Positions 25,857 through 35,545 of a stretch of 64,000 nt of DNA are shown one piece after another. The stretch spans positions 3,178,501 through 3,242,500 of the forward strand of contig NZ_CP032311.1 in assembly GCF_004803755.1 (NCBI RefSeq), given 5' to 3'. The notes beneath the pieces were generated by a model, which made no database searches, was not told the DNA's origin, and saw only the letters and a program-made list of their open reading frames with translations. Position 1 is the first letter of the stretch. Each line of letters begins with the position of its first letter. The position numbers were made by a program, and so were the translations under genes. Source of the stretch: Pseudomonas sp. DG56-2. Its GTDB lineage: Bacteria > Pseudomonadota > Gammaproteobacteria > Pseudomonadales > Pseudomonadaceae.

Positions 25857-26306
25857 CTGTTGCTCCCATCGTTCTTATAGTGTCCCGCGGCAGCGACGGT
25901 GCTTATGTCGGCGTGTAAGCGCCGTCGCACACGTTCGATGGCGGATTGGCTTCTTGTCTAAGCGCACATCACTGACGGGCCGTTGCGACCCTCGCCAATA
26001 CTTTGCGCGCAAAGTTTGTGGAAATTCTGCGGGTGGGCCAAAGGTGATGTCAAGGTAATTCCACTGACTTGAGAGTGCGGCATAAAGCCACCTCGCCAGA
26101 GGTTATTTCCTACAAAACAGAGATATTTCGTCGCACCCGGTCCATATCAGTAGGGTTTACACCCAGCAAATACAGGGGCTTTATCTGATCCGGTTTTCTG
26201 TCGGGTTTCTGAGTCTGTTTTGAAATACGGCAGCTTCCTACAGTCGGCGCCGATGTCTTGCCCCCTCTAGGCAGGACGAGCCTTACAGGAACTGTGGAAA
26301 CTAGCC
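25857..26306. promoter_or_regulatory. 450-bp divergent promoter region between the carrier operon and ccoN
   Basis: No credible gene. The region must hold the promoters of both divergent operons. The only clear signal is a perfect 16-bp palindrome at 26001-26016. I found no TTGAT-N4-ATCAA Anr/Fnr box upstream of ccoN. Confidence 0.6.
26001..26016. promoter_or_regulatory. Perfect 16-bp palindrome ACTTTGCGCGCAAAGT
   Basis: ACTTTGCGCGCAAAGT is completely self-complementary. It lies 145 bp upstream of the decarboxylase-carrier start and 290 bp upstream of ccoN, so it more likely serves the minus-strand operon. The binding protein is unknown. Confidence 0.55.
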
Positions 26307-27734
<1,428 letters not shown>

Positions 27735-27745
27735 GGAGCACGCGA

Positions 27746-27958
27746 ATGGATCAGTGGCTGTATGCGCTTTACTGCCTGACCGGGGTGCTGTTCTTCTACT
27801 GGGTTACCAGTGCCTGCCTGCGCGGGCACAGCCCGGAGATAGACGACCAGGTCAGCTTGATACCCTTTGCCGATGACCCGGCAGCGGCGCTACGCGTCGA
27901 AAAGGCAATTGGCAAGCCGGTGCCGGCGGTGACCCCGGATGCTGCGTTGAAAGCTTGA
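27746..27958 (+). CDS. CcoQ-like small membrane protein
   Basis: 70 residues. A single N-terminal transmembrane helix (about 4-24, YALYCLTGVLFFYWVTSACL) is followed by a soluble tail. It begins 11 bp after the ccoN stop behind GGAGCACGCGA. Its size, topology and position match CcoQ subunits that accompany orphan CcoN proteins, although sequence identity to canonical CcoQ cannot be judged by eye. Confidence 0.7.
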   Translation: MDQWLYALYCLTGVLFFYWVTSACLRGHSPEIDDQVSLIPFADDPAAALRVEKAIGKPVPAVTPDAALKA

Positions 27959-27990
27959 TTGCAGTGGTTAAAAGGGTTTGTGCCCTTACG

Positions 27991-28020
27991 GCCGATCGCG
28001 GGGCAAGCCCGCGACCGGCT
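27991..28020. repeat. REP-like palindromic element
   Basis: TCGCGGG and CCCGCGA (27996-28014) pair around a short loop, inside a GC-rich block typical of Pseudomonas REP sequences. It lies between the 3' ends of the ccoQ-like gene and the helicase gene and may act as a bidirectional terminator. Confidence 0.65.
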
Positions 28021-28057
28021 GCACTGCCGCTGTAACCCTGAGTGCGCGGTATAGCTT

Positions 28058-30532
28058 TCAGCCCTGTACTTCCCGGCCATCCTCGAAAAACGCCTTGCGC
28101 CCATCCACCTGGCTCGAGGCCCGTGGCAAATTGGCTGCTTCGCCCGAGGGTTTTTCCACGTACCAATAGCAATGCTTTGCCGCCCGCGTAATAGCGACAT
28201 AGGCCAAACGCAGCACTTCATCCTTCTGGGCACTATCAAACGCCAGCGCATCGCCGGCACGCCCTAACCCTGCCTGGCGATACACCTGGTTCTTGTAGGG
28301 CGAACTGGTCAAATGCTGGCAATCACCAAGCATGAACACCGCATCCGCCTGCAAGCCCTTGGCACTGTGATAGGTCAACTGCCGGAACCGTCGCTGCTCA
28401 CTCGGCAACCCAGCTTCATGATTTACGAGAGACTTTATATGCTCAGATATCAATGACTTATCACTACTTTTTCGAAACAATATCATCACCGTCTCACCCC
28501 GCCGATAATGCTCCATCAATGTTTCAGCCAGCGCGCCTTCGTCACGATCCAACACCTTCACCGGCAGCGGTTGCGCAGCAACCGGGCCACACGCCTTAGC
28601 CTTTTTGCCGGTGATTGCCGGTGCTGATTTAACAATATGTTCGGCCGCATCGATGATGTGCTGATGACTGCGGTAGTTATCGGCAAGCATGACCCGGGTA
28701 TTGCTCGGCGAGGCGAACTCCTTGCTGAACTCCATGAAGAACTTGGGCGAGCTGCCGCGCCAGCCATAGATCGACTGCCAGTCGTCCCCCACACATAGCA
28801 GCGAGGAATGCTGAGCCACGCGCCCTACGTGCAGCGCCGGCCCACGACGGCGGATCTCGCGCAAACTAGCACGAAGCCAGGAGACGATCTGCGGAGAAAC
28901 ATCCTGGAACTCGTCAATCATCAGATGCGCCAGTGGCCGCAACAACGGGTCAGGCAGCAAACGCAGGTTTTCCGGGTTGTTCTCCGCGAGCAAGGCGAAC
29001 ATGCGGTTGTAGCTCATGATCGGTGGCGACTGGCTCAGTAGATGCGCCTCCAGCGCCCGCCAATAGAGACTCAGGGCTTCAAAGAACTGGGCATCATTGT
29101 CGCCTGCCGGGAAGCTCATCGCCGCCACCGCCTTGCTGACCTCAAGCCCCAGGTTCTCGATAAAACCCGCAGCCCCAACAAAGGCATCAAGTAGCGGTGC
29201 TGCCGACAGTTCACCCTTGACCTTGTAATCGAAGCCCGGACCGGCCACCGCATCACCGGCCAAGGATGAGGTCAGGCGCTTCGCTGCAGCATAATTTTCT
29301 AACCAAATCACAGGCTTATCGCAGAAAGCTTGAAACAAGGTGCGCTTTATTACCCACTCAGCCCACACCGGAAGCTTGGCGCCGGGGCGCTTGTACTGCT
29401 GGTTTTCAGCGGGGTCGAAACCAAGCACAACCCAGGCGTCCAATTCGGCGATGTGGCCATGGAAATGGAAACGGCTGCCATTGATCTCGACCGTTTCTCG
29501 GCTCGGCTCAATGCCCTTGATCGGCCAGGCCCCGGCTGCAAACCAGAGATCCTCGAGGGTATCGCAGAGTTCTTCGTCGCGACTGGCCGACAGTTGCGTC
29601 ACCGCCACGCGCTTCTGCACATCGGGATGATCCCGGTCCAGTGCCTTTAACTGCAATGCCTCGCGACGCATGCTGGCTATCAGTGCGGCAAAGCGCGGGC
29701 TGTCGTTGAGCAGGTCGCGATAACACAGGTTCAGCTGCTGGCGCTGGGCATCGTTGATGCGCAGATCGAATGGATTGCTGTCTGCATTGGCTTCACTGCC
29801 CCCAGGCATTTCGCTGCCCAGGGTCTCGAACGCGCGCACTTGGCTGAATCCTGGCAAGCTTCGGACCAGTGGCAGGATGCGCGAGTGGAAGGTGCGCACC
29901 AGCTCACGGGCCTGGACCGGACCAAGTTCGATTTGCCACAGGGCCAATACCTGACGCAGCCGAGCGATGAAGTCCTTGCGTGACTCGCGGGTGAAGGTCA
30001 CCACAGTCATGGCGTCCAACTCATAGCCCAGGTAATGGCGCAACAGTAGGATACGCAACACCAGCGAGGTCGACTTGCCCGCCCCGGCGCCTGCAATCAC
30101 GCAGGTGGACGGTGTATCGCTGAAGATCATCTTCCATTGCGCTGTACTTGGCTGGGCATGCGCAGGCAGGCGCAAGGCGACGTCCGCCTTGAAGCGCTTT
30201 TTCAATTCAGGAGTAAGAGGCAGGCGCCAGTCGTCAAACAGATGGTCGTCCTGACCCGGTACAGCATGTCCCGGTGCACGGCTATCGCGGATCACCAGAA
30301 CCTGACGTCCGGCTTCATAACCGTCGACCCGCCCTTCCTCGTAACCTTCCCGCAGGCCGTCAGCATGCCCGGTGCGTTGCCCGCTGGCATGGCCTTGAAA
30401 CCACGAGTCACGATGCTGAGCCTGCAAGCGGCTCAAACCTCGGCCAAGCATGCGCGCCACTAGGCGCCTGATCCACGGCATCTGCGCAGGCGGAGTCAAC
30501 TCCAGGGGTAGCTTAGGACGCTCTTCAGACAC
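28058..30532 (-). CDS. UvrD/Rep-family ATP-dependent DNA helicase (helicase IV-like)
   Basis: About 824 residues. An N-terminal Arg/Glu/Gly-rich segment with GHADGLREGYEEGRVDGYEAG-type repeats precedes the superfamily 1 core. Walker A is CVIAGAGAGKSTSL (about 145-158), motif Ia is VVTFTRESRKDF, motif II is MIDEFQDVSP, motif III is GDDWQSIYGWRGS, and the C-terminal motifs include TYHSAKGLQADAVF and AYVAITRAAKHCYW. It is a 3'-5' unwinding enzyme in repair or replication restart by family. A GTG at 30532 with GGAG 5 bases upstream is preferred to the ATG ten codons earlier. Confidence 0.87.
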   Translation of the reverse strand: MSEERPKLPLELTPPAQMPWIRRLVARMLGRGLSRLQAQHRDSWFQGHASGQRTGHADGLREGYEEGRVDGYEAGRQVLVIRDSRAPGHAVPGQDDHLFDDWRLPLTPELKKRFKADVALRLPAHAQPSTAQWKMIFSDTPSTCVIAGAGAGKSTSLVLRILLLRHYLGYELDAMTVVTFTRESRKDFIARLRQVLALWQIELGPVQARELVRTFHSRILPLVRSLPGFSQVRAFETLGSEMPGGSEANADSNPFDLRINDAQRQQLNLCYRDLLNDSPRFAALIASMRREALQLKALDRDHPDVQKRVAVTQLSASRDEELCDTLEDLWFAAGAWPIKGIEPSRETVEINGSRFHFHGHIAELDAWVVLGFDPAENQQYKRPGAKLPVWAEWVIKRTLFQAFCDKPVIWLENYAAAKRLTSSLAGDAVAGPGFDYKVKGELSAAPLLDAFVGAAGFIENLGLEVSKAVAAMSFPAGDNDAQFFEALSLYWRALEAHLLSQSPPIMSYNRMFALLAENNPENLRLLPDPLLRPLAHLMIDEFQDVSPQIVSWLRASLREIRRRGPALHVGRVAQHSSLLCVGDDWQSIYGWRGSSPKFFMEFSKEFASPSNTRVMLADNYRSHQHIIDAAEHIVKSAPAITGKKAKACGPVAAQPLPVKVLDRDEGALAETLMEHYRRGETVMILFRKSSDKSLISEHIKSLVNHEAGLPSEQRRFRQLTYHSAKGLQADAVFMLGDCQHLTSSPYKNQVYRQAGLGRAGDALAFDSAQKDEVLRLAYVAITRAAKHCYWYVEKPSGEAANLPRASSQVDGRKAFFEDGREVQG

Positions 30533-30752
30533 ACAGACTCCAACAAAAAATAATCTGCGCACATGTTCGCTCCAACCGCCACAAATCGCCAGCTGAATGC
30601 TTGCAGATCAGTGAATTAGACGATGAAACGCATAAATCACCCTAGCTTAATCATCGAATTACCAGATTATTTAAAGCCAAAATTTACGCTTATTTTCGAT
30701 AATAGATTCAGTGATGATCACCCCATCAACCGACTCACCTGGAGAGCCAATC

Positions 30753-31451
30753 ATGCTGCAACTGCGCCCATTCAAGAGCCTTGGCCACGCCAACCACGGC
30801 TGGCTCGACGCCCACCATCATTTTTCCTTCGCCCAATACTACGACCCACAACGCATGCACTGGGGCAACTTGCGGGTCTGGAATGACGATCTTATTGCAG
30901 CCGGTAGTGGCTTCCCACCGCATCCACACCGCGACATGGAGATCATCACCTATGTGCGCGAAGGTGCCATCAGTCACCAGGACAATCTGGGCAACAAGGG
31001 CCGCACCGAAGCCGGTGACGTTCAAGTCATGAGCGCCGGCACCGGCATCACCCACAGTGAATACAACCTGGAGAAGGTTGACACGCGCATCTTTCAGATC
31101 TGGGTTGTGCCCGAGCGCGTGGGTCAGGCGCCCTCATGGGGCACTCGCCCCTTCCCCACAGGTGAACGCGGCGAAGGTTTCGTAACCCTGGCCAGTGGTC
31201 GTGATGCAGATGAAGACAGCCTGCGTATTCGCGCCGATGCCCGTCTGGTTGCGGCTACCCTGCACGCAGGGGAAAGCGCCGAGTATCAGTTCGATAGCGG
31301 TCGGCGCGGTTATCTGGTGCCTGCCAAGGGCCTGATTGAAGTCAATGGCCTGCGGGCCGAAGCCCGCGACGGCGTTGCCATTGAAGATGAGCAGGTACTC
31401 AGGGTTACGGCCCTGCAGGACAGCGAGATCGTGCTGATGGATGTGGCCTGA
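30753..31451 (+). CDS. Pirin-family protein (YhhW-like)
   Basis: A 232-residue bicupin. The N-terminal cupin carries metal-ligand motif FPPHPHRDMEIITYV (three His) and GTGITHSEYN, as in YhhW and pirin quercetinases. The ATG at 30753 has GGAGAG 7 bases before it and gives the standard N-terminus MLQLRPFKSLGHANHGWL; the ATG 14 codons upstream lies in AT-rich noncoding sequence. Substrate unknown. Convergent with the metallothionein gene, whose stop lies 2 bp away. Confidence 0.88.
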   Translation: MLQLRPFKSLGHANHGWLDAHHHFSFAQYYDPQRMHWGNLRVWNDDLIAAGSGFPPHPHRDMEIITYVREGAISHQDNLGNKGRTEAGDVQVMSAGTGITHSEYNLEKVDTRIFQIWVVPERVGQAPSWGTRPFPTGERGEGFVTLASGRDADEDSLRIRADARLVAATLHAGESAEYQFDSGRRGYLVPAKGLIEVNGLRAEARDGVAIEDEQVLRVTALQDSEIVLMDVA

Positions 31452-31453
31452 AA

Positions 31454-31636
31454 TCAGGCCGGGTCGCGCGGCGAAGTTGCTTCGCCCGCGCAACCACAGC
31501 CGCTGCTGTTGCAGGGTTTACCAGATGGGTGATGCTCGGCACAGGCCTGACAGCAATACGCCTTGTCTTCCCTCATTACCGGATGATCGCCAACGCTGCA
31601 GTTGCAGCCAGGGCAGGCACAGGTTTGCTCATTCAT
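31454..31636 (-). CDS. Bacterial metallothionein (BmtA/SmtA type)
   Basis: 60 residues with nine Cys and three His. The pattern TCACPGCNC ... AYCCQACAEHHPSGKPC ... GCGC is the zinc-finger-plus-cluster layout of SmtA/BmtA metallothioneins that sequester Zn and Cd in the cytoplasm. A Pro/Asp/Ser tail follows the last Cys. Pseudomonads commonly carry one such gene, but small size hides it from many gene callers. Confidence 0.9.
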   Translation of the reverse strand: MNEQTCACPGCNCSVGDHPVMREDKAYCCQACAEHHPSGKPCNSSGCGCAGEATSPRDPA

Positions 31637-31779
31637 GGCATTTGACTCCTTGGGTTGTGGTCGTCACATGTCAGTGACTCAGCGGCGCCAGGGATGGTTC
31701 AAAAAAATGAAACCCCGGCGTTGCGCAAGCCTCCATAAGACAGGGACATGTGTTTATCACCCTGCACCCGGAGGTCACC

Positions 31780-32394
31780 ATGAGTTCGCATCTGGTCCAA
31801 CTCTTCACCCACCCCGACGATGCCTGGATGCAAATCCGCCAGGAAGAAGAGCAGCACCCCCGCCACTATTTACCGCATCTGCTGCTGATGGCATTGATTC
31901 CCGCCCTGTGCTTGTTCATTGGCACCACCAGTGTCGGCTGGAGCCTGGTGGACACGGAAAGAGTACGCCTGAGCATTGCCAGTGCAGCCGAACTGGGCGT
32001 GCTGCTCTACGCCACCAGCGTGCTGGGCGTGGCGTTGATGGGGGTGTTCATTCGCTGGATGTCGCGCACGTTCGATGCTCGTCCCTCCCTCAACCAGTGC
32101 ATAGGTTTTGCAGCCTATACCGCTACGCCCTATTTCGTCGCCGGTGTTGCGGGTCTGTACCCCGGGCGCTGGCTGGCGCTGATCGTGTTACTGACAGCCT
32201 CGGCCTATGCAACGTTCTTGTTGTACGTGGGGTTGCCGACATTCCTGCGCCTGCGCAAGGAAGCCGGCCTGCTGTACTCGACCAGCGTCTGGGCTGTAGG
32301 ACTGTTGGTGCTGGTGACCATTCTGGTATCGATGATCCTGTTCTGGTTCAACGTACTGGGACCTGAATATCTTCGCCCGGCTACGCTTGGTTGA
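31780..32394 (+). CDS. Yip1-family integral membrane protein
   Basis: About 204 residues with five predicted transmembrane segments (starting near residues 32, 68, 104, 131 and 168) after a soluble start MSSHLVQLFTHPDDAWMQIRQ, the Yip1-domain entry motif. The ATG at 31780 has GGAGG 6 bases upstream and is preferred over an earlier in-frame start. Function unknown; bacterial members are thought to be inner-membrane proteins. Confidence 0.82.
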   Translation: MSSHLVQLFTHPDDAWMQIRQEEEQHPRHYLPHLLLMALIPALCLFIGTTSVGWSLVDTERVRLSIASAAELGVLLYATSVLGVALMGVFIRWMSRTFDARPSLNQCIGFAAYTATPYFVAGVAGLYPGRWLALIVLLTASAYATFLLYVGLPTFLRLRKEAGLLYSTSVWAVGLLVLVTILVSMILFWFNVLGPEYLRPATLG

Positions 32395-32405
32395 ACCGGG
32401 CGAAG
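32371..32405. terminator. Hairpin over the Yip1 gene stop
   Basis: CTTCGCCCGG (32371-32380) and CCGGGCGAAG (32396-32405) form a perfect 10-bp stem with a 15-base loop spanning the stop codon. The convergent DUF1652 gene ends 8 bp further on, so it may serve both strands. No T-run. Confidence 0.55.
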
Positions 32406-32412
32406 CATTGAT

Positions 32413-32685
32413 TCAGTAGACACCCTGGGGCCTGGCCCGATCCGGGCTTCGTCCCAGGCGCTGCTGCTCACGCACTTGAGCGACGAGTGCGGCCAGTTCC
32501 TGGCAACTGGTGAGGCTGTGTACCCGAACCCCGGTGACGATGATGCAATCATCAAGGCTGTCACCCTGCCCCAGTTGGATCGTAAGGTGTTCATTATCGG
32601 TGCAGGACACGACACAACGGTCAGGTAAAAACGCCTGTTCAATAAGCAGGCGCAACTCCAGGTTGGAAACGCCAATCAAAGACAT
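32413..32685 (-). CDS. DUF1652-family protein
   Basis: About 90 residues. SNLELRLLIEQAFLPDRCVVSCTDNEHLTIQL and IIVTGVRVHSLTSCQELAALVAQVREQ match the Pseudomonas DUF1652 pattern. The ATG at 32685 has GAGG 8 bases upstream; an in-frame start 21 codons earlier would add a segment not seen in the family. Function unknown. Confidence 0.8.
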   Translation of the reverse strand: MSLIGVSNLELRLLIEQAFLPDRCVVSCTDNEHLTIQLGQGDSLDDCIIVTGVRVHSLTSCQELAALVAQVREQQRLGRSPDRARPQGVY

Positions 32686-32985
32686 GTTTCGATCCTCATC
32701 TCGGAGGGCCCGACCGACAGTAACTACCTGGCGAGCCTTCGCTACCAATTGAAAATCCTCATGCCCCGCCGTTTACTCCATGAAGCGCGACAGTAGGCAA
32801 TGCGGTTCTCAGAGGAGCCTCAAGCCTGTCGCCAAGTTCAAAGCAAACTCATAACGTGCAGATGGACGGCAGCGTCCGACCGTTCGTCCCAAGCGCTGCA
32901 GATTTTTCAAACTTTGCCCACCTCGCCTGTCTCCCACCTTGTGTAGGGCATACGCCCTGCGAATATCCAGAAGAGGAAGAGAATC

Positions 32986-33159
32986 ATGGCTAATAAAGAC
33001 ACTTCGAATCCCGGGAATTTCGCCAACGACAAACAGAAAGCCTCCGACGCCGGCAAAAAAGGCGGCCAGGCTTCCGGAGGCCAATCTGGGGGCCAGACCC
33101 GCAAACCTGAAATGGATAAGGACCAGACCCGCAAGCCAAGTGGTGGCGGCCGTAGCTAA
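32986..33159 (+). CDS. KGG-repeat stress protein (YciG/Con-10 type)
   Basis: 57 residues, highly hydrophilic and Gly/Lys/Gln-rich. It opens MANKDTSNPGNFANDKQKA and contains the KGG core DAGKKGGQASGGQ and two TRKP repeats (at about 38-41 and 48-51). KGG proteins such as YciG are RpoS-dependent and stress-associated. AGAGGA lies 9 bases before the ATG. It is 50 bp upstream of the ClpP-like gene. It falls below common ORF length limits. Confidence 0.82.
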   Translation: MANKDTSNPGNFANDKQKASDAGKKGGQASGGQSGGQTRKPEMDKDQTRKPSGGGRS

Positions 33160-33209
33160 CGGAGAAAAGACCGGCGCACTCAATGTGCGTCGGTCCTGAG
33201 GCCAATGCA

Positions 33210-33770
33210 ATGAGCCAACAGGTGATCCACTTTCATTGCCAGATCGATCAGGACACTACCGAGCGCTTTCGCGACCGGTGCCTGCAAGCCCTGGATGAAG
33301 GGGCTACATCGTTGCTGCTGTTTTTGTCGACCACAGGCGGCAGTACCAACTTCGGTTTCTCGATCTACAGCTTTTTAAAATCCTTGCCGGTGCCGGTGTG
33401 CTCGGTGAACGCCGGCAATATCGAGTCAATGGGCATCATCATGTACCTGGCCGCGGCCGAGCGCATCGCCGCGCCCCACTCGCGCTTTCTGATCCACCCC
33501 ATGACCTGGCACTTCAGTCAGAGCGCGGTGGACCATTCACGCCTGCGTGAATACCTCTCCAGTTTGAATAACGATCTGGAGCGCTATGTGCGCATCTTTG
33601 AACTGGAAACCAATCACGCCGAACGCAAACTGGACATCTTCCATTGCCTCTCGGCAGAAGAAAAAGTCATTCCTGCGTACGACTCCTTGGCTTGCGGTAT
33701 TGCCCATCGCCTGGAACAAGTGGTGTTCGAGCGGGATGCCCGTCATTTGACGATCAAAGGTTCGCACTAG
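33210..33770 (+). CDS. ClpP-like serine protease homologue
   Basis: 186 residues with the ClpP/crotonase fold. The substrate-binding Gly-rich strand is STTGGSTNFGFSIY, the nucleophile Ser is in GNIESMGIIM and the His is in RFLIHPMTW, matching GQAASMGAFL and VMIHQPL of ClpP. The canonical Asp position, just before CLSAEE, appears to be Phe, so the triad may be altered. The ATG at 33210 with GAGG upstream is favoured over an earlier start. No ClpX or ClpA gene is nearby. It follows the KGG protein gene. Confidence 0.75.
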   Translation: MSQQVIHFHCQIDQDTTERFRDRCLQALDEGATSLLLFLSTTGGSTNFGFSIYSFLKSLPVPVCSVNAGNIESMGIIMYLAAAERIAAPHSRFLIHPMTWHFSQSAVDHSRLREYLSSLNNDLERYVRIFELETNHAERKLDIFHCLSAEEKVIPAYDSLACGIAHRLEQVVFERDARHLTIKGSH

Positions 33771-33866
33771 GGCCAAATCAAATGGAATTTTTCCAGCCTT
33801 GCGGGACTCACTAAAGGCATTGAATGGATTTTCTCGTCACTGCTTGGAAAGGAACGTTAAAGGCCC

Positions 33867-34094
33867 ATGAACAACGGCAAATATTTCATCATCGACTATG
33901 TGCAGCACGGTGAGCCCAAGTCCTTCATCATCCGCGCCGAAATGATGGACAGCGCCGAAGCCTGGCATTGGGCTTGCTGCGATGCCGGGGTTGGTCGAAT
34001 CGGTCGCTTCGGTCGTGAGAAAGTCAATAAAGTCAGCAAACCGATGGCAGAGCGCTATGGCATTACCCAAGTCAAATGGCGCCAGTCCAGCTGA
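33867..34094 (+). CDS. Small conserved Pseudomonas protein (DUF6555-like)
   Basis: 75 residues without signal peptide or membrane segment. HGEPKSFIIRAEMMDSAEAWHW and DAGVGRIGRFGRE are the conserved core I associate with the Pseudomonas DUF6555 family. It begins 96 bp after the ClpP-like gene and is convergent with the glycosylase gene (1 bp gap). Function unknown. Confidence 0.7.
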   Translation: MNNGKYFIIDYVQHGEPKSFIIRAEMMDSAEAWHWACCDAGVGRIGRFGREKVNKVSKPMAERYGITQVKWRQSS

Positions 34095-34095
34095 T

Positions 34096-35010
34096 TCAGC
34101 TCAATGAGGCCCACAAGTGCTGGGCAGCGTAAGCGCGCCAAGGACTCCAGGCCTGGGCTCGATCCGCCAACTGTGCGTCCGGACCTTCCAACAGGCGTAA
34201 TGCTTTGATCAAGGCGACGTCTCCCAGCGGCAAGGCATCGGCTGCGCCTAGCTGACGTAGCGCCAGGTACTGGGCACTCCAGGGGCCAATACCCCGCAGT
34301 TGGCATAAACGTCGCAGCCACTGCTCCAGATCGGCCTGAGGATGTAACAGCCGCGGTTCGTCGAGCACGGCCCTGGCCAGAGTCGACAAAGTCGCGGCGC
34401 GCGACCGCGGCATCCCCAGAGCACTCAGGTCTTGCTCGACGATAGCGATGGGTTGCGGGAATACATGGGTAAGTCCGATGCCTTGAAGCGGCAGCGATAG
34501 TGCCTGGCCATAACGAGCCACCAGGCGTCCGGCAAGGGTCATGGCCCCGGCAACACTGATCTGCTGGCCAAGCACCGTGCGCATGGCCTGCTCGAAGCTA
34601 TCCCACCCCTGCGGCACACGCAAACCCGGACGCGCCGCTATGAGCCTGGCCATCAATGGATCGTCTCCCAGTTGCGCTTCTACCTCGGCAATTTGCGCAT
34701 TCAGGGCAAAAACCCGCCGTACCTTGGCGACTAACACAGGCAATACCGCTGGGGGCAGACCGCGAACAGTCAATACCAAATGGTGGCCCCGCCCGGCGCT
34801 TACCTGGATCAGCGCATGCCTGCCATTGAATTCGGCGGTTCGGGTGTACACACCGTTGACCACGGTCTCGATACCACCAATACAGCGGGCAGACAGAAAC
34901 CCCAGCAACGACGGCCAATGAAAAGGCGGCTGATAGCGCAGCCAGAGCGTTATCGCACCGTACGTGCGCACACTACGCTGGTAACCGTACCTAGCAGGGA
35001 ATGGGCTCAT
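34096..35010 (-). CDS. AlkA-like DNA-3-methyladenine glycosylase II
   Basis: About 304 residues. An AlkA N-terminal domain is followed by the HhH-GPD fold: helix-hairpin-helix LCQLRGIGPWSAQYLALR with the catalytic Asp in ALPLGDVALIKAL about 20 residues on. It excises alkylated purines in base-excision repair. The ATG at 35010 is chosen by family length; a TTG 19 codons upstream is possible and neither has a strong ribosome-binding site. Confidence 0.87.
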   Translation of the reverse strand: MSPFPARYGYQRSVRTYGAITLWLRYQPPFHWPSLLGFLSARCIGGIETVVNGVYTRTAEFNGRHALIQVSAGRGHHLVLTVRGLPPAVLPVLVAKVRRVFALNAQIAEVEAQLGDDPLMARLIAARPGLRVPQGWDSFEQAMRTVLGQQISVAGAMTLAGRLVARYGQALSLPLQGIGLTHVFPQPIAIVEQDLSALGMPRSRAATLSTLARAVLDEPRLLHPQADLEQWLRRLCQLRGIGPWSAQYLALRQLGAADALPLGDVALIKALRLLEGPDAQLADRAQAWSPWRAYAAQHLWASLS

Positions 35011-35122
35011 AGACAGATCATCGCCTGACTCGCCGATTCGACGCCAGCACCGGCGATGATGTTTCAAAGAATTTCAACAAGCTCCCGTGGTCTATTTATT
35101 ACCGCCACGCTGGAGCCCTACC

Positions 35123-35536
35123 ATGAAATTCGAACGTTTCGCCCAATACCTGGCTAAACGCGCTGGCAGTTCACATACCTTCATGCTCGCGCTGATGCTG
35201 ATCGTTATCTGGGCAGCCAGCGGCCCATGGTTCCACTACAACGATACCTGGCAGTTGGTAATCAACACCTCGACCACGATCATTACCTTCCTGATGGTCT
35301 TTGTGATCCAGAACACCCAGAACCGCGACAACGATGTGTTGCACTTGAAAATCGATGAGCTACTGCGGGCGACCAAGGCTGCACACAACGCCATGCTCAA
35401 CCTCGACGACCTGGATGCACGTCAATTGAAGAGCCTGTTACAGGAATACAAGGACATTGCTGCCAACGGTGACGCCCCTGAACAGGAACCAGAAAAGACG
35501 ACGGCCGGGCTGCGTGAGCGCCCGGCCGACGATTGA
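35123..35536 (+). CDS. Low-affinity iron permease-family membrane protein
   Basis: About 137 residues. Two transmembrane helices (about 17-35 and 48-66) and a long charged C-terminal helix with QNTQNRDNDVLHLKIDELLRA, the PF04120 signature. Despite the family name, transport by bacterial members is unproven. The ATG at 35123 follows GGAG. The last codons contain a strong hairpin. Confidence 0.82.
   Translation: MKFERFAQYLAKRAGSSHTFMLALMLIVIWAASGPWFHYNDTWQLVINTSTTIITFLMVFVIQNTQNRDNDVLHLKIDELLRATKAAHNAMLNLDDLDARQLKSLLQEYKDIAANGDAPEQEPEKTTAGLRERPADD
35502..35528 (-). terminator. Hairpin terminating the YcaC-like gene
   Basis: CGGCCGGGC (35502-35510) and GCCCGGCCG (35520-35528) form a 9-bp stem. 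On the minus strand it lies just past the stop of the 35546 gene and is followed by a short T-run (TTTT) about 6 bases further on. It also overlaps the last codons of the plus-strand permease-like gene. Confidence 0.65.
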
Positions 35537-35545
35537 TCAATGACC

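Noticed and set aside
26100..26306. Anr/Fnr box upstream of ccoN.
   Set aside because: No TTGAT-N4-ATCAA match could be found, so oxygen control of this orphan gene is not supported by the sequence.
30630..30715. AT-rich stretch before the pirin gene as a sign of horizontal transfer.
   Set aside because: Only about 90 bp in an intergenic gap; consistent with an ordinary promoter region.
30623..30886. An 87-codon open frame upstream of and overlapping the pirin gene.
   Set aside because: Runs through the pirin start in another frame and crosses AT-rich noncoding sequence; the pirin start at 30753 has a clear ribosome-binding site.
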